From positions 202,079,262-202,143,261 of the forward strand of contig CM062292.1 in assembly GCA_031216915.1 (NCBI GenBank): DNA of 64,000 bases. Direction: 5' to 3'. A model generated the notes under the pieces. The model was not told the origin of the DNA and did not search any database. It saw nothing but the letters and a program-made list of their open reading frames with translations. This stretch comes from Pictodentalium vernedei (taxonomy: Eukaryota > Mollusca > Scaphopoda > Dentaliida > Dentaliidae). The translations under genes and the position numbers were made by a program. Positions 43,694-54,894 of this stretch are shown in pieces; position 1 is the first letter of the stretch; each line of letters starts with the position of its first letter.

Positions 43694-45895
43694 ACAAGAG
43701 GCCCCAAGGGGCCTGAGGGCACTCACCTGACACGGTAGCCTAAATATCAACCCAGAGAATTGATTTCAACAGGTACCATCTGCTCCTCGTAAGAAAAGCT
43801 TATACCAAATATCCAAAGATTCTGATCAGTGGATCTAAAAAAAAAAAGAAGATTTTTAAAGAATATTCCTCATATTGAACTAAGTTATAATTCAGGCTCC
43901 CACTGGGAGCCTGTATATGAACTCAGGGACTTGGCTTTAACAAACTTGAATCTCACCACCCTAAGGATGCTGCACACCAAATATCAAAACATTCCGACTG
44001 CTGGATCTGAAGTAGAAGATTTTTAAAGAAAATTCCTCATTTTGAACTAAGTTACAATTCGGGTACCACAGTGAGCCCACATATGAACCCAGGGACTTGG
44101 CTTGAACAAACTTGAATCTCCCCCCTTAAGCATGGTGCATACCCACTATCAAAAGATTCTGCCTGCTGGATCTGGAGAAGAAGATTTTCAAAGAAATTTG
44201 CCTGAAATGCACTAAGTTCAAATTTGGACTCCTATACTGAGCCCAAATATAAACCCAGGGGGCCGATTTGAACAAACTTGAATCAGATCCACCCCACAAT
44301 GTTGCATACCAAATATCAAAAGATTCTGCCTGCTGAATCTGGAGAAGAAGATTTTTTAAGAAATTTGCCTGAAATGCACTAAGTTCGAATTCGGGCTTCT
44401 ATAGTGAGCCCAAATATGAATCCAGGGGGCCGATTTGAACAAATTTGAATCAGATCCACCCCACAATGTGGCATACCAAATATGAAAAGATTCTACCTGC
44501 TGGATCTGGAGAAGATTTTTGAAGAAATTTGTCTGAAATGCACTAAGTTCGAATTTGAGCTTCTATAGTGAACCCGAATATGAATCTAGGGAGCCGATTT
44601 GAACAAACTTGAATCAGATCCACCCCACAATGTTGCATACCAAATATCAAAAGATTCTGCCTGCTAGATCTGGAGAAGAAGATTTTTTAAGAAATTTGCC
44701 GGAAATGCACTAAGTTCGAATTTGGGCTTCTATAGTGAGCCCAAATATGAACCCAGGGGGCCGATTTGTACAAACTTGAATCAGATCCACCCCACAATGT
44801 TGCATACCAAATATCAAAAGATTCTGCCTGCTGGATCTGGAGAAGAAGATTTTTGAAGAAATTTGCCTGAAATGCACTAAGTTCGAATTCGGGCTTCTAT
44901 AGTGAGCCCAAATATGAATCCAGGGGGCCGATTTGAACAAACTTGAATCAGATCCACCCCACAATGTTGCATACCAAATATCAAAAGATTCTGCCTGGTA
45001 GATCTGGAGAAGAAGATTTTTGAAGAAATTTGTCTGAAATGCACTAAGTTCAAAATCGGGCTCCTATACTGAGCCCAAATATGAACCCAGGAGGGCTATT
45101 TGAACAAACTTGAATCAGATCTACCCTACAATGTTGCATACCAAATATCAAAAGATTCTGCCCGCTGGATCTGGAAAAGAACATTTTTTAATGTTTTTCC
45201 CATTGCCAACTGTGTTAAAAAGTGCTGACACAGCACTTTTTCAAAGTCCTGAAAAAAGTACCTTGTGATCAAACCGATAGGGATTTTTTTTAACCACTCT
45301 ATTCTACTGGATAAAAGTAAGCTTTACACAAAATAAGAATTCTCTGTGCCGTGTAGTTTTGGTGATATGGCAGCTTTAAGGTTTTTCCTATTTTTAGCTC
45401 CCGAGGTTCCCACAGGGCAATGAGAAAAAATTTTTTTGCATCAATCAACTACTTATGACCCATTATCATCTCATGTCAAATTTGGTTCAAACTGACTTGA
45501 CGGTTCAGAAAATAGAAATTTTAGGCGTGGCCAAAATTTTTGCCCCTCCCATAACAAAGGCAAATAATGCCCGACAAACTTCTTTTGAACAAACTTGATT
45601 CTAAACCTCAAAAGGACTCTGTATACCACATATCAAGTCTCTGCTACTGGTGGTTCATTAGAAGAAGATTTTCAAAAAATTTGGCCATTTTTTCCCCACA
45701 CCTCTGCTCAATATGAGCCGAAACCTAATTTGGATAAAAATCAAAATGCCCCTATATAACCACTACTTACATGAAATTTAATTAAAATGTGGCCAGTGGT
45801 TTAGGAGAAAGAGGCTCAAACACCACCTTCACGCAGGACGACGGACGACGAGTGAAAAGAAAAGCTCACCCTGACTTTCAGTCAGGTGAGCTAAA
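43694..45895 (+). repeat. R1 tandem-core element, longest copy, nested in DIRS E
   Basis: The 5' end is ACAAGAGGCCCCAAGGGG, containing the palindrome AGGCCCCAAGGGGCCT, followed by CTCACCTGAC (43722-43731). At least six core units at about 168-bp spacing follow (CCCACAATGTTGC near 44291, 44459, 44621, 44789, 44957, 45125), then a unique tail of about 700 bp. The 3' hairpin AGCTCACCCTGACT/AGTCAGGTGAGCT ends with GTCAGGTGAG (45881-45890), the exact reverse complement of the 5' motif. Resembles Pearl/Helentron-associated elements. Confidence 0.8.
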
Positions 45896-46225
45896 AAAGC
45901 CCTCAACAGAGTGAAGAAATCCTGTCCAGACAGTCCCTCATTGACACCTAACTCCAATAACAATTTAAATTTATCAACCGAAAAATGCCATTGTCTAACC
46001 GCATTGACACGATGTCGAAAAAACATTCGCGAAAACAGAATATATAAATAATATACAATGAGAATGTGGTTGAAAATATTAACGAGAATATATAAAACAC
46101 AGTCCTGTTATTATACGATCTTTAGATCCATAAACCAGTGACAGGAAAACCATTATCGACAAGTTGAATTATCACTGTATCATAATGCAAAGATGGCAAC
46201 ATGTCAACCACGTTGCACGGACAAA

Positions 46226-46485
46226 AGAAGAATGGTTTTGATGACTGCTTGCGCACTGGTTAACGGAAGTCGTGGAATTGTACTAAGAGAAGAGTGTCCC
46301 GTACTGGGTGTGCTCCGATGGTGCTTGATCCAGTTTTGGCTTATTTTTTTGTGGTGTTTTTACATCACTTTTCTTTCCCAAATCTCTTGGGAAAGATTAA
46401 AAAAGAGAATATTTTATCTGAGTTAGGTTCTTCCACTGTAGTGCAAGCCTGTCGTAAACAATTGTAAGGTAGGTTGATAAGAAAT
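46226..46485. repeat. DIRS copy E, right inverted terminal repeat
   Basis: Pairs with 40222-40505; ends GGTAGGTTGATAAGAAAT. The 45896-46225 stretch between the nested R1 and this ITR is the 5' untranslated part of E, with no recognisable gene. Confidence 0.9.
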
Positions 46486-46815
46486 GGCCCCAGTTGGCCA
46501 TTTTATTCTAAAAATAACTATTTCACTTTTTAAGAAAAAACTTCCTTACAGCGATTCAGATTTTGATTATTTTTAGTATGGAAAACAACTTGTATAATTT
46601 ACATAACACTGTATACAGGTTTTTCTTTCGTGCATAATTAATGTAAATTAGTCAGCTTTGTTTTTAAAACTATCTGTCTGTAGATACAAAAACAACAATT
46701 ATCCAAATCACCAAACTCAATTAATCCATGGCCAATTGTTATGAAACTTAATTCAATGGTGTTTAATGATAAGTGGAGGAGGATATCACACTTTGGAGTT
46801 TGACCATCATTAATG
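46486..46815 (+). repeat. R4 repeat unit, right of DIRS E
   Basis: GGCCATTTTATTCTAAAA, CTTTTTAAGAAAAAACTTCC, ATACAGGTTTTTCTTTCG, AATTGTTATGAAACTTAATTC. The same order recurs at 50660-51017 and 51620-51900. Confidence 0.75.
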
Positions 46816-48236
46816 AAAGTGTCAATGACATTGTAGCTTAACTTGTGTGTTGTGTTTGATGAAAAGGATAATGTTCAATGTTTATGAAATGATTATGAAA
46901 TAAGACAAGAATTGTGATAATTGGGAATATGTTCATTTCTGTTCCCTGTGTGCTATGTTTATGATAAAAATAATTTGAGGTGTACACTGTACTAAAGAGC
47001 TGAGGGGTGGGTTAATATGACCTCACAGTTAATGTATGTGGCCCTCACAGTTAACATATATCAACAAAAGTCACCAAAATACGGTGAAATTATTCCAAAA
47101 CGAGTCATCCTATCAAGTTACATTAAAATCCACTCATAAATATGGCCTGTAGACTGTGCTAAACGTTTTCGGGCTTCGGGCCCCTGTAGCCGTCAGTTTC
47201 CCAATTGCGTCCAAAGGGGACGTTCTCATCTAGACATTATATGAAGTCAATCTACCAAGTTATAATGAAATCCCTTAATAAATATGACCTGTAGACTGTG
47301 CTAAAGGTGTTTGGGCTTTGGGCTCTGGCAGCCATCATGGTTGAATGATCGCAACCAAAAGGGGACATTCTCATCTGGACACTATTTGGAGTCATCCTAC
47401 CAAGCTACAATGAAATCCCTTCATAATTATGACCTGTAGACTGTTATAAAGGTTTTCGGGCTTTGGGCCCCTGAAGCCATCACAGTTGCCCAATCATGTC
47501 CAAAAGGGGATGTTCTCATCTAGACATTATATGAAGTCAACCTACCAAGTTACAATGAAATCCCTTCATAGATATGACCTGTAGACTGTGCTAAAGGTTT
47601 TCGGGCTTCGGGCTCGGGCTGCCATCATGGCTGAATGATCGCAACCAAAGAGGACAATCTCATCTGGGCATCATCTGGAGTGAGCATACGAAGTTACAAT
47701 GAAATCCCTTCATAAATATGACCTGTAGACTGTACTCAAGGTTTTTGGGCTTCGGGCACTTGTAGCCATCACAGCTGACCAATCACGACCAAAAGGGGAT
47801 GTCATCATCTAGGCATTATATGGAGTCAACCTAATAGGTTACAATGAAATCCTTCCATAAATATGACCTTTTACCTATACTAAAGGTTTTTGGGCTCCGG
47901 CACCCATCAAGGCTGAATGATCACAGCCAAAATGAGACGTTCTCATCTAGACATTATTTGGAGTCATCCTACCAAGTTACAATGAAATCCCTTCATAAAT
48001 ATGACCTGTAGACAGTGCAAAAGGTTTTCAGGCTTCGGGCACCTTTAGCCGTCAAAGTTGCCCAATCATGTCCAAAAGGGGACGTTCTCATCTAGACATT
48101 ATATGAAGTTAACCTACCAAGTTACAATGAAATCCCTTCATAAATATGACCTGTAGACTGTGCTAAAGGTTTTCGGGCTTCGGGCTCGGGCAGCCATTAT
48201 GGCTGAATGATCGCAACCATAGGGGACAATCTCATC
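46816..48236 (+). repeat. R2 tandem-core element, long copy, left of the hAT insertion
   Basis: 5' end TGTCAATGACATTGTAGC with AGCTTAACTTG at 46835-46845. About seven core units of 155-160 bp follow (CCAAGTTACAATGAAATCCC, ATATGACCTGTAGACTGTGC, TTTTCGGGCTTCGGGC). Alternate units differ (CCCCTGTAGCCGTC versus CTCGGGCAGCCATC), suggesting a dimeric higher-order repeat of about 315 bp. Confidence 0.8.
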
Positions 48237-49625
48237 CAGGGGTCAGCCGAGTGGGCGACTTAGGCGAAGAAGTCGCCTTGTCATTCCTCAAGTCGCCTTG
48301 GCTTACATTGGGGGTGAAATTCAAGTCGCCCTCCAAAACTTCCTTGGGAGACATGGCAGTTTACTGAATTTTCTTATGTTTTATTTTTTAAAAACATCCG
48401 CTTCTGCATTCGCAAAAAAAGTAAACACGGCTGCTGTTAAAGTCCATCACACGGGTATGAAAATAGCCTAAACTAGCCCAATTTTATATTTCTGAAAAGA
48501 ATTGTAATGGCGTAGTCGTTCGTACAATTCACCCCAACTGATAGCAACCAGCACAAAATGGCTATTTAAAAACAAAGTGCCAGCCAAAACAACGAATCAC
48601 ACAAGACACGCATTGAGTTAATTAGAATTTATTAAAGTTAACCACCATTTCAAAACAAAAAAAAATGTATTGGAGACAGTGCGTCCATATCGAAATTGCT
48701 TGCGGTTACGCTCTGTTCCACTGAAAAATTGTTTGCTTTGAAATTCGCCCCGCAATTTGCATTGAATGTTTTTCTTTGAAAACTTGTGAAGTTGTGTTGG
48801 AAGGGGGTTAAATGTAATAAGGCTACAATAGAAATCACAGGTATTTGGATGGAAAAGAATGGCAGACCTTCAAAGCACGAATCGCACGTGTCAGTGTAAG
48901 ATGGTTGGCAGAAATTGTCAGTTTTCTGAACAGTGTATTATTACCCAGCGCAGCCGGGAAGGAAGACAACTGAAATATTTTGTCATTTACCTGAGAAATA
49001 AATTAACTCAAATTGTTAATAACGCTTTATTTACGAAGGATATCGAAAACTTTTTTAACTACACTTTTCAACTCAGTTAGAGCATTCAGAAACCATGAAT
49101 GACCCAGCTTCTTATATGAACTTGAAATTTATTTTAAACACTTTAAATTTTTTTTAAAAAGAATATACCTTCTCTTACAGAGAACACTCTAACCATGGGT
49201 CATACTAAATTTCAAATCCACTGCGTTGAGGCAAATACAAAATCAGCTGCATGGTAACCTTAGTCATCACTGCTAGGCAAAGAGTTAGGGGGTATTCAGA
49301 AACCATGAACGACACAGTTTTTTGTGGGGTGGGGGGTGGGGTGGGGGGAGGGGGGGTGGGATTTTAACCTACATTCTGTTATATACCATCTGACTTAGTT
49401 TTGTGTGTGTATGTATGTTTGTATAACTTTCATTTATTTTTTTCTCCACAATTGTGTCCTCTATGTTCATTTATTTTGTCACAATGTCATATACGTTTTA
49501 TGGTTTTTTTTTCTGATTTCTCCTTCATGTCCACTGACTTCTCCCTCCTGGGTCCTGACTTCTCCCTAAAGTCTCTGAAGGGAGAAGTCACTTCTCCCTA
49601 AAATCAGCTACCAGGCTGACCCCTG
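48237..49625. mobile_element. Non-autonomous hAT element with perfect 8-bp target duplication
   Basis: Terminal inverted repeats CAGGGGTCAGCC and GGCTGACCCCTG are a perfect 12 bp. The target duplication ATCTCATC occurs at 48229-48236 and 49626-49633. It splits an R2 unit, which continues correctly after the duplication. Subterminal motifs repeat (GAAGTCGCC-like on the left, GACTTCTCCCT-like on the right), as in hAT ends that bind transposase. An internal direct repeat ATTCAGAAACCATGAA occurs at about 49084 and 49293. There is no transposase frame; a 73-codon plus frame at 48859 is unrecognised. A G-rich tract (49325-49359) lies inside. Confidence 0.92.
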
Positions 49626-50659
49626 ATCTCATCTGGGCATCATCTGGAGTGATCCTAAGAAGTTACAATGAAATCCTTTCATAAATATGACCTGTAGACT
49701 GTGCTCAAGGTTTTCGGGCTTCGGGCACTAGTAGCCATCACAACTGACCAATCTCGCCCAAAAGGGGATGTCATCATCTAGGCATTACATGGAGTCAACC
49801 TAACAGGTTACAATGAAATCCTTCCATAAATATGACCTTTTGCCTATGCTAAAGGTTTTTGGGCTCGGGCACCCATCAAGGCTGCATGATCACGATCAAA
49901 ATGGGACGATCTCATCTAGACATTATTTGGAGTCATCCTACCAAGTTACAATGAAATCCCTTCATAAATATGACCTCTAGACTGTGCTAAAGGTTTTCTG
50001 GCTTTGGGCCCCTGTAGCCGTCACAGTTGCCCAATCATGCCCAAAAGGTGACTTTCTCATCTAGACATTGTATGAAGTCAACCCACAGAGTTACAATGAC
50101 ATTCCTCAATAAATATGACCTGTAGACTGTGGTAAAGGTTTTCGGGTTTTGGGCTCGGGCAGTCATCACGGTTGGCAGATCATGCCCAAATGGGGAAATT
50201 CTCATCTAGACATCATAAGGAGTCATCCTATCAAGTTACAATGAAATCCCTCCACATTAAACATGACCTGCAGACTGTGCTAGAAGTTTTTGGGTTTCGG
50301 GCTTGGGCAGCCATCACGGTTGATAGATCATGCCCAAAAGGGGACGTTCTCATCTAGGCATTATACAGAGGTATCCTACCAAGTTACAATGAAATCCATA
50401 AATACGACCTGTAGACTGTGCTAATGGTTTTCAGGTTTTGGGCTCGGGCAGCCATACCGGTTGCCCGATCGCGACCAAAAGGGGACGTTCTCATCTAGAC
50501 ATGACCCCAAACCTGCATATGAAATTTCGTGACGATCAGACAAGAACTGCGAGGTGTAGCCCGTGCTAAAGGAAAATGTGAACAGACGTCACAGACTAAC
50601 AGACTTCCGCAAGAGTGATGGCAATAGCTTATCTTGACTATGTCAAGTTAAGCTAAAAA
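49626..50659 (+). repeat. R2 element, right of the hAT insertion
   Basis: Six more core units, then a tail and the 3' hairpin AGCTTATCTTGAC/GTCAAGTTAAGCT followed by AAAAA. CAAGTTAAGCT at 50644-50654 is the reverse complement of the 5' motif. Confidence 0.8.
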
Positions 50660-51017
50660 TGGCCATTGTCATCCATTTTGTTCTAATAATAGCAATTATA
50701 CTTTTTAAGCAACCACTTTCAAACAGTGATTTGGCTTCAGAGTATTTTCGGTATGAACACAATTAGTACAATTTAAATAACATAGTTTATGGGTGCATAA
50801 ATTATACAAATTAGCCAGCCATCTTAGTTTTTAAATTATCCATCTGTAGACAAAATACCAAAAATCAACCAAAGTGACCAAAACTCAATTAATTCCTGTC
50901 CAATTTCTATGAAACTTAATTCAGTGGTGTTTATTGACAAAAGGAAGAGGATATTACAATTTAAGTCTTGTCAGCTGTCAAAAATAGCCACCATTGGCCA
51001 TTTTGTTCTAAAATGAA
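50660..51017 (+). repeat. R4 repeat unit
   Basis: Same order as 46486-46815, ending CAAAAATAGCCACCATTGGCC, then TTTTGTTCTAAAA. This is the uninterrupted site used to reconstruct the DIRS E target. Confidence 0.75.
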
Positions 51018-51619
51018 AGTATCAATGACACTGCAGCTCAACTTGACCAAGAAGGGACTGAACTAAATAGAAAGTTCTAGTAATGCCAAGCCATTCCCTC
51101 AAGTTTCTACTGAAAAGACATCACACCAAAGCTACATATGAAATCTGAAACATATCGGGTGAGGAATGTAGGGTGTGCTAATGGAATTGTTGACAATTTA
51201 TATGCCAAATCCAAGATGGCTGCTAGTGACCATGTTTTTTTCAACAAAATTCAGAAAAATTTGATAGTTCCCATCTAGACATCACACCAAAGCTACATAT
51301 AAAATTTGAGAAAGATTGGGTGAGGTGTGCAGCTTGTAGCATGTGTTAATGGAATTGTTGATAATTTATACGAAAAATCTAAGAAGACCAGTGGCAGCCA
51401 TGTTTTTCAACGAAATTCAGAAAAATTTGATAGTCCCCATCTAGACATTACCCCAAATATGAAACTTGAAACTGATCAGGTGAGAGATACAGCCTGTAGG
51501 GTGTGCTAAAGGAATTGAAGACAGACAGAGGTATGGAGGTTAGATACAGACGTACTGGCAGATAATGGATCACAACAAATCCCAACAGCTCATACTTGAC
51601 ATTGTCAAGTTGAGCTAGA
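51018..51619 (+). repeat. R3 tandem-core element, complete copy
   Basis: 5' end ATCAATGACACTGCAGC with AGCTCAACTTGA (51035-51046). Core units carry CATCACACCAAAGCTACATAT and GTGTGCTAATGGAATTGTTGA. 3' TCAAGTTGAGCT (51605-51616) is a perfect 12-base reverse complement of the 5' motif. Confidence 0.8.
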
Positions 51620-51900
51620 AAAGGCAATTTCTCTTTTTAAGCAAGAACTTCCTTATGGTGATTCACATTTTGATTATTTTTGATTTTCAGAAACAAAATG
51701 TATACAACATAGTATACAGGTTTTTCTCTGCATAAATTATACTAATTAGCCAGTCATCTTAGTTTATAAAATTCTCCATCTGCAGACAAAAACACAAAAA
51801 TCACCCAAGTGACCAAATCTCATTTCAAGACCAATTGTTATGATACTCAATACAATGGTGCATATTGACAAGAGGAAGAGGATGTATTGAAACTTTCCAG
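51620..51900 (+). repeat. R4 repeat, partial unit
   Basis: TTTTTAAGCAAGAACTTCC through CAATTGTTATGATACTCAA; truncated near 51900. Confidence 0.65.
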
Positions 51901-52125
51901 AATATACCTCAAAATTGTATTAACCTTTTGATACTTTTGTATGTCTTATGACGTAAGAAATCAAACAGCGCATTGATACTTTGTGGTCATTTGTTTTATT
52001 ATTTTTCAATTTTTTAAAGTTCTAACCTCAATTCCTATTTTCTCCCGAATAGTGCTCAGTGACAACCATTGAGCCAAACGTTATCGCAGCTTAAAATACT
52101 AATATAATCCTGCTGTCAAGACTTC

Positions 52126-52372
52126 TTAACTGGTTGAGTGCTAGAAGCCACTATCAGGGCTTTCAAAAAATGAGGATACCAGAGCAAAAGCCAACACTTT
52201 TCTTGCTTATATTTCATATTCAGTCAAACACAAATAATATTTTGTTATATAAATTTGATTTATTACAAATTATTGTAGAGTGCCTGTGGGCACTCTCCAA
52301 TAATTTGTAATAAAACAAGTTTTGAATAACAAATTCAGACTATCAAAAATAATCTAGCCCTCAACCAGTTAA
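52126..52372. mobile_element. TTAA-ended hairpin MITE, copy 2
   Basis: Ends TTAACTGGTTGAGTGCTAGA and its inverted form (19 of 20 match) finish in TTAA at both sides. The centre 52260-52313 folds as a near-perfect hairpin: TTATTACAAATTATTG with its exact complement (16 bp), one mismatch, then AGAGTGCC/GGCACTCT around a TGTG loop. TTAA ends recall piggyBac-type target sites, but the subterminal sequence was not otherwise diagnostic. Confidence 0.75.
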
Positions 52373-52767
52373 TCACTAATGTGAAAAATATCTTGTTATT
52401 TGTACTTTCTGACGTTTGACCTCACATTTTGAAAAACGTTGAAGAAACTGAATTCCCAGTGACGTTTGAAAGAAAGGATAATTAAAAGTCTCAAAGGGTT
52501 AATAAATATGCACCAATCTCACTATTTCCATCGTGGCTACTGTAGAGGACAGGAGAACCACCATTTTTCAGATGGCTATTTTTACCAATAGAATGCTTTG
52601 GGCAGAAACAAACTATATTTAATAATTCAGAATCATTTTCTTTGCCAATATTTGATAGTCAACCTTTTCCAGTTGCAAAAAGCAGCAAAATGTGATCATA
52701 ACTAATACTACATATTGATGTGTTCTCTATCCAACAATAAAATGCAAACATGGGGTCATATACTGAC

Positions 52768-52899
52768 CTGACTCTGAAGACTGCCTCTCAGAGATGTACT
52801 CTTCCTTCCACAGGTTTGTTCACAAACACTCGCAAATTTTTCCACTTCTTTAGAAAGCTCAACAAATTCTGATGCCGAGAGTTTTTCCATAAAACCATC
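52768..52899 (-). CDS. VPS54: Vps54 internal exon (third in window)
   Basis: The 132-bp exon (44 codons, phase 0 at both ends) follows a TTATTCAG acceptor and ends CAG/GTCAGT. It begins DGFMEKLSASEFVELSKEVE and continues to CGRKSTSLRGSLQSQ. CGRKSTSLRGxLQSQ is a well conserved Vps54 block. It runs directly into the next exon's ASIFVNHFHEERKTKL, as in known Vps54 proteins, where an LQSQA-x-FVxRFHEERKTKL order is found. The intron after it is about 24.6 kb and carries DIRS copies C and E plus the R2/R3/R4 repeat cluster. Confidence 0.92.
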
Positions 52900-53551
52900 C
52901 TGAATAACAAATTTCAATAAACTGTTTCAGTTGGCAATTGAAAAAATGTTCTTGTTTCTCAATCATTTTTTCTGAAAATGTTTTGATGAGGGAGGGGGGG
53001 GGGGAGGGAGGGAGGCTTTCTGGTAATTCCTTAAATCAGTTCAAATTGTCTCAGAAATTTGAATTGTTTACTCTTCTGGGAATCAGTTGTCATTTGACAG
53101 CTGTAATGGAACAAAGTCTGCTTCTGTCAGTGTAGCTTTTGATTGGTCAAAAGTAAAACAGTAAACAAAATTTTGAGACCAGACTTTTAATGCCAAGAGA
53201 AGAGCCTGAAAAACAAGATTTTCTTTTAAATGGCCTCATTTGCTTAATTTTAATGTAAAAGAGGGAACTCCAAATGAATTTCCAGTAGTTCTGACTTGGA
53301 GAATATCCAACTAAGTTACTTTGGTGTGAGGAGATAGATAAGAAATGGCCATTCAAATTTTAAGCTTTTTCATTTTTTATCAAAACCAAACTTGTTCCAC
53401 TGAGGAATTGCAAGTTGGGGTTTGGAAAAAAAGAAGCCTGAACTTGGGCAAAAAATATTGGTACTACTGTTTGTAACTTGTGGTAGATAAAGAGTTGAAA
53501 CAAACTTGAATAGGCATAAATGTAATTAAGTCAAGAGCGTAAAAAATTAAC
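52900..53551. other. Vps54 intron between second and third exons of the window
   Basis: 652-bp intron. Holds a G-rich tract with several G runs at 52987-53014 on the plus strand. No transposable element recognised; it is the only short intron in the window. Confidence 0.6.
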
Positions 53552-53684
53552 CTTTGCTCTAGCCACTATCACTTTCACACATCTATCATGTGCATTATCA
53601 CAGACTGAATACAACATTTCTTTCATGGAATTATTCAACTTATTACAGTCATCCATAGAGATCATCACATCTACATCTTCACAT
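53552..53684 (-). CDS. VPS54: Vps54 internal exon (second in window)
   Basis: The 133-bp exon lies between a CATTTTCAG acceptor and an AAG/GTTAAT donor. Its first base completes a split codon; 44 codons follow and it ends in phase 0. It encodes CEDVDVMISMDDCNKL, then a segment with MLYSVCDNAHDRC and ending KVIVARAK. The cysteine/histidine-containing MLxSVCDxxHxRC stretch followed by a lysine boundary is what I recall of the Vps54 helical region just before its conserved FHEERKTKL block. It is open in one frame only across the phase-correct interval. DIRS copy D lies in the intron upstream of it (between this exon and 63654). Confidence 0.85.
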
Positions 53685-53909
53685 CTGAAAATGAAACAAA
53701 GAGAAAATCAAAAACTAATAAAATGATAAATAAAACATGTTTAATTCTTAATGATTTTAAAATGATGTGCAAGCAAATTCCAATATAAGCTTACATATCT
53801 AAAAAAAAAGTTTATCATTTTTTCTTTTTGGTGCTCAAAAGGGCGAAGCATTGTTCATATATATTTTCAAGCCAATTTTCCATTAATTGAATAGCAATTT
53901 GCCAATAAA

Positions 53910-54138
53910 CTTAAAAAATTTATAGTAATTTATATATTTTTTATACTTACCAATGACCCAGACATAGCTGGTGCTAACTCTTAAAAATATAGGGCCAAAC
54001 ACAAATTTTGCCCCCCAATCCCCAAAATTTGCATCTAAAACCAAAGAAAACATGTCCTGAATGGCCCTCCATACTTCACCTCTACTGCGCATGCGCAGTG
54101 TCAAGGACGTCCCGAAATTGGCACCATTAATCATTCTT
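53910..54138. repeat. DIRS copy D, left inverted terminal repeat
   Basis: Begins CTTAAAAAATTTATAG; NRF1-like palindrome at 54085-54098. Confidence 0.9.
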
Positions 54139-54212
54139 ACCAACAGTGCCTGGTAAGCGCTATGTCCTCAGCGGGGAGGTATGAGTTCCCAACTCCTGGG
54201 AGGGCCATCCCC

Positions 54213-54301
54213 GTCTGGGTCATTGGTAAGTATAAAAAATATATAAATTACTATAAATTTTTTAAGATTTTTATACTGTACCAATGACCCAGACCTAGCT
54301 G
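54213..54301. repeat. DIRS copy D internal complementary region
   Basis: Joins the reverse complement of the left end (ending TTTTTTAAG) to that of the right end (ATTTTTATACTG onward). The AAG at the junction matches the CTT at this element's own left end. Confidence 0.9.
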
Positions 54302-54894
54302 AATAGTAAAAAGGCTGGAGGGCCCAGGACATAGAGGAAAATCCAATAAGCTCAACTATATAAAATAGAGTCATCTCCTGGAGGAGAAAAGGAGAAATAG
54401 GCTTCACGTGTATCTTTCTTATTTATGACAAATTAGAAAGACACAATACCTTCTATAATTGAGCATCATAACATCCATGTTCTCTATTAATATGCAGTAT
54501 AATTCTTATACTAATTATTTTTAAAGTAAGCCAATAAATAAAGTTAGTCCAAAGAATTGAGACTCTTTATACTCTTTTAAAAGTGTCCGAGGATAGTATA
54601 ATAACATCCGTTTGACACATGACATATTCAAATGCTATACTTTAAAACTATGACATGAATGAATTTAAAAACATAACTTTCACTTAAGAAACCATCCCAG
54701 TAACCGCTCAGAATTACTAACTCCGGAGGAGGTATCCCCTTGTTTTCATAATAAAACAGGTGACCCAAGGGAACACCCTCCCCCCCCCCCCCCCCCCCCC
54801 CCTTTTTCTTTTTCTTGCCCTGGGTCAAATAGCCCAGAGCGAAGAGGGCAGCAGGACGGAGTCACTGCCGGAACATAAAGCCTACATAGCTACA

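Larger units (their letters stand above)
40222..46485 (-). mobile_element. DIRS-type YR retrotransposon, copy E (distinct family, RT/RNase H deleted)
   Basis: A different DIRS family from A-D: its ITRs (40222-40505, 46226-46485) and ICR (40585-40676) have unrelated sequence but the same layout. It keeps an intact gag-like frame and the C-terminal part of a recombinase. Gag passes into recombinase near 41440, with reverse transcriptase and RNase H missing. A 2.2-kb R1 repeat (43694-45895) is inserted in it, so the element itself is about 4.06 kb. Left flank CCATCAAAAAT and right flank GGCCCCAGTTGGCC join to match a sibling R4 unit at about 50980, giving a clean empty site without target duplication. 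Confidence 0.88.

Noticed and set aside
44290-45180. CRISPR-like regular direct repeats
   Set aside because: The units are about 168 bp, contiguous and without unique spacers, inside an R1 element in a eukaryotic intron.
48859-49080. 73-codon frame inside the hAT element as transposase
   Set aside because: Too short, with no hAT dimerisation or catalytic motifs; the element appears non-autonomous.
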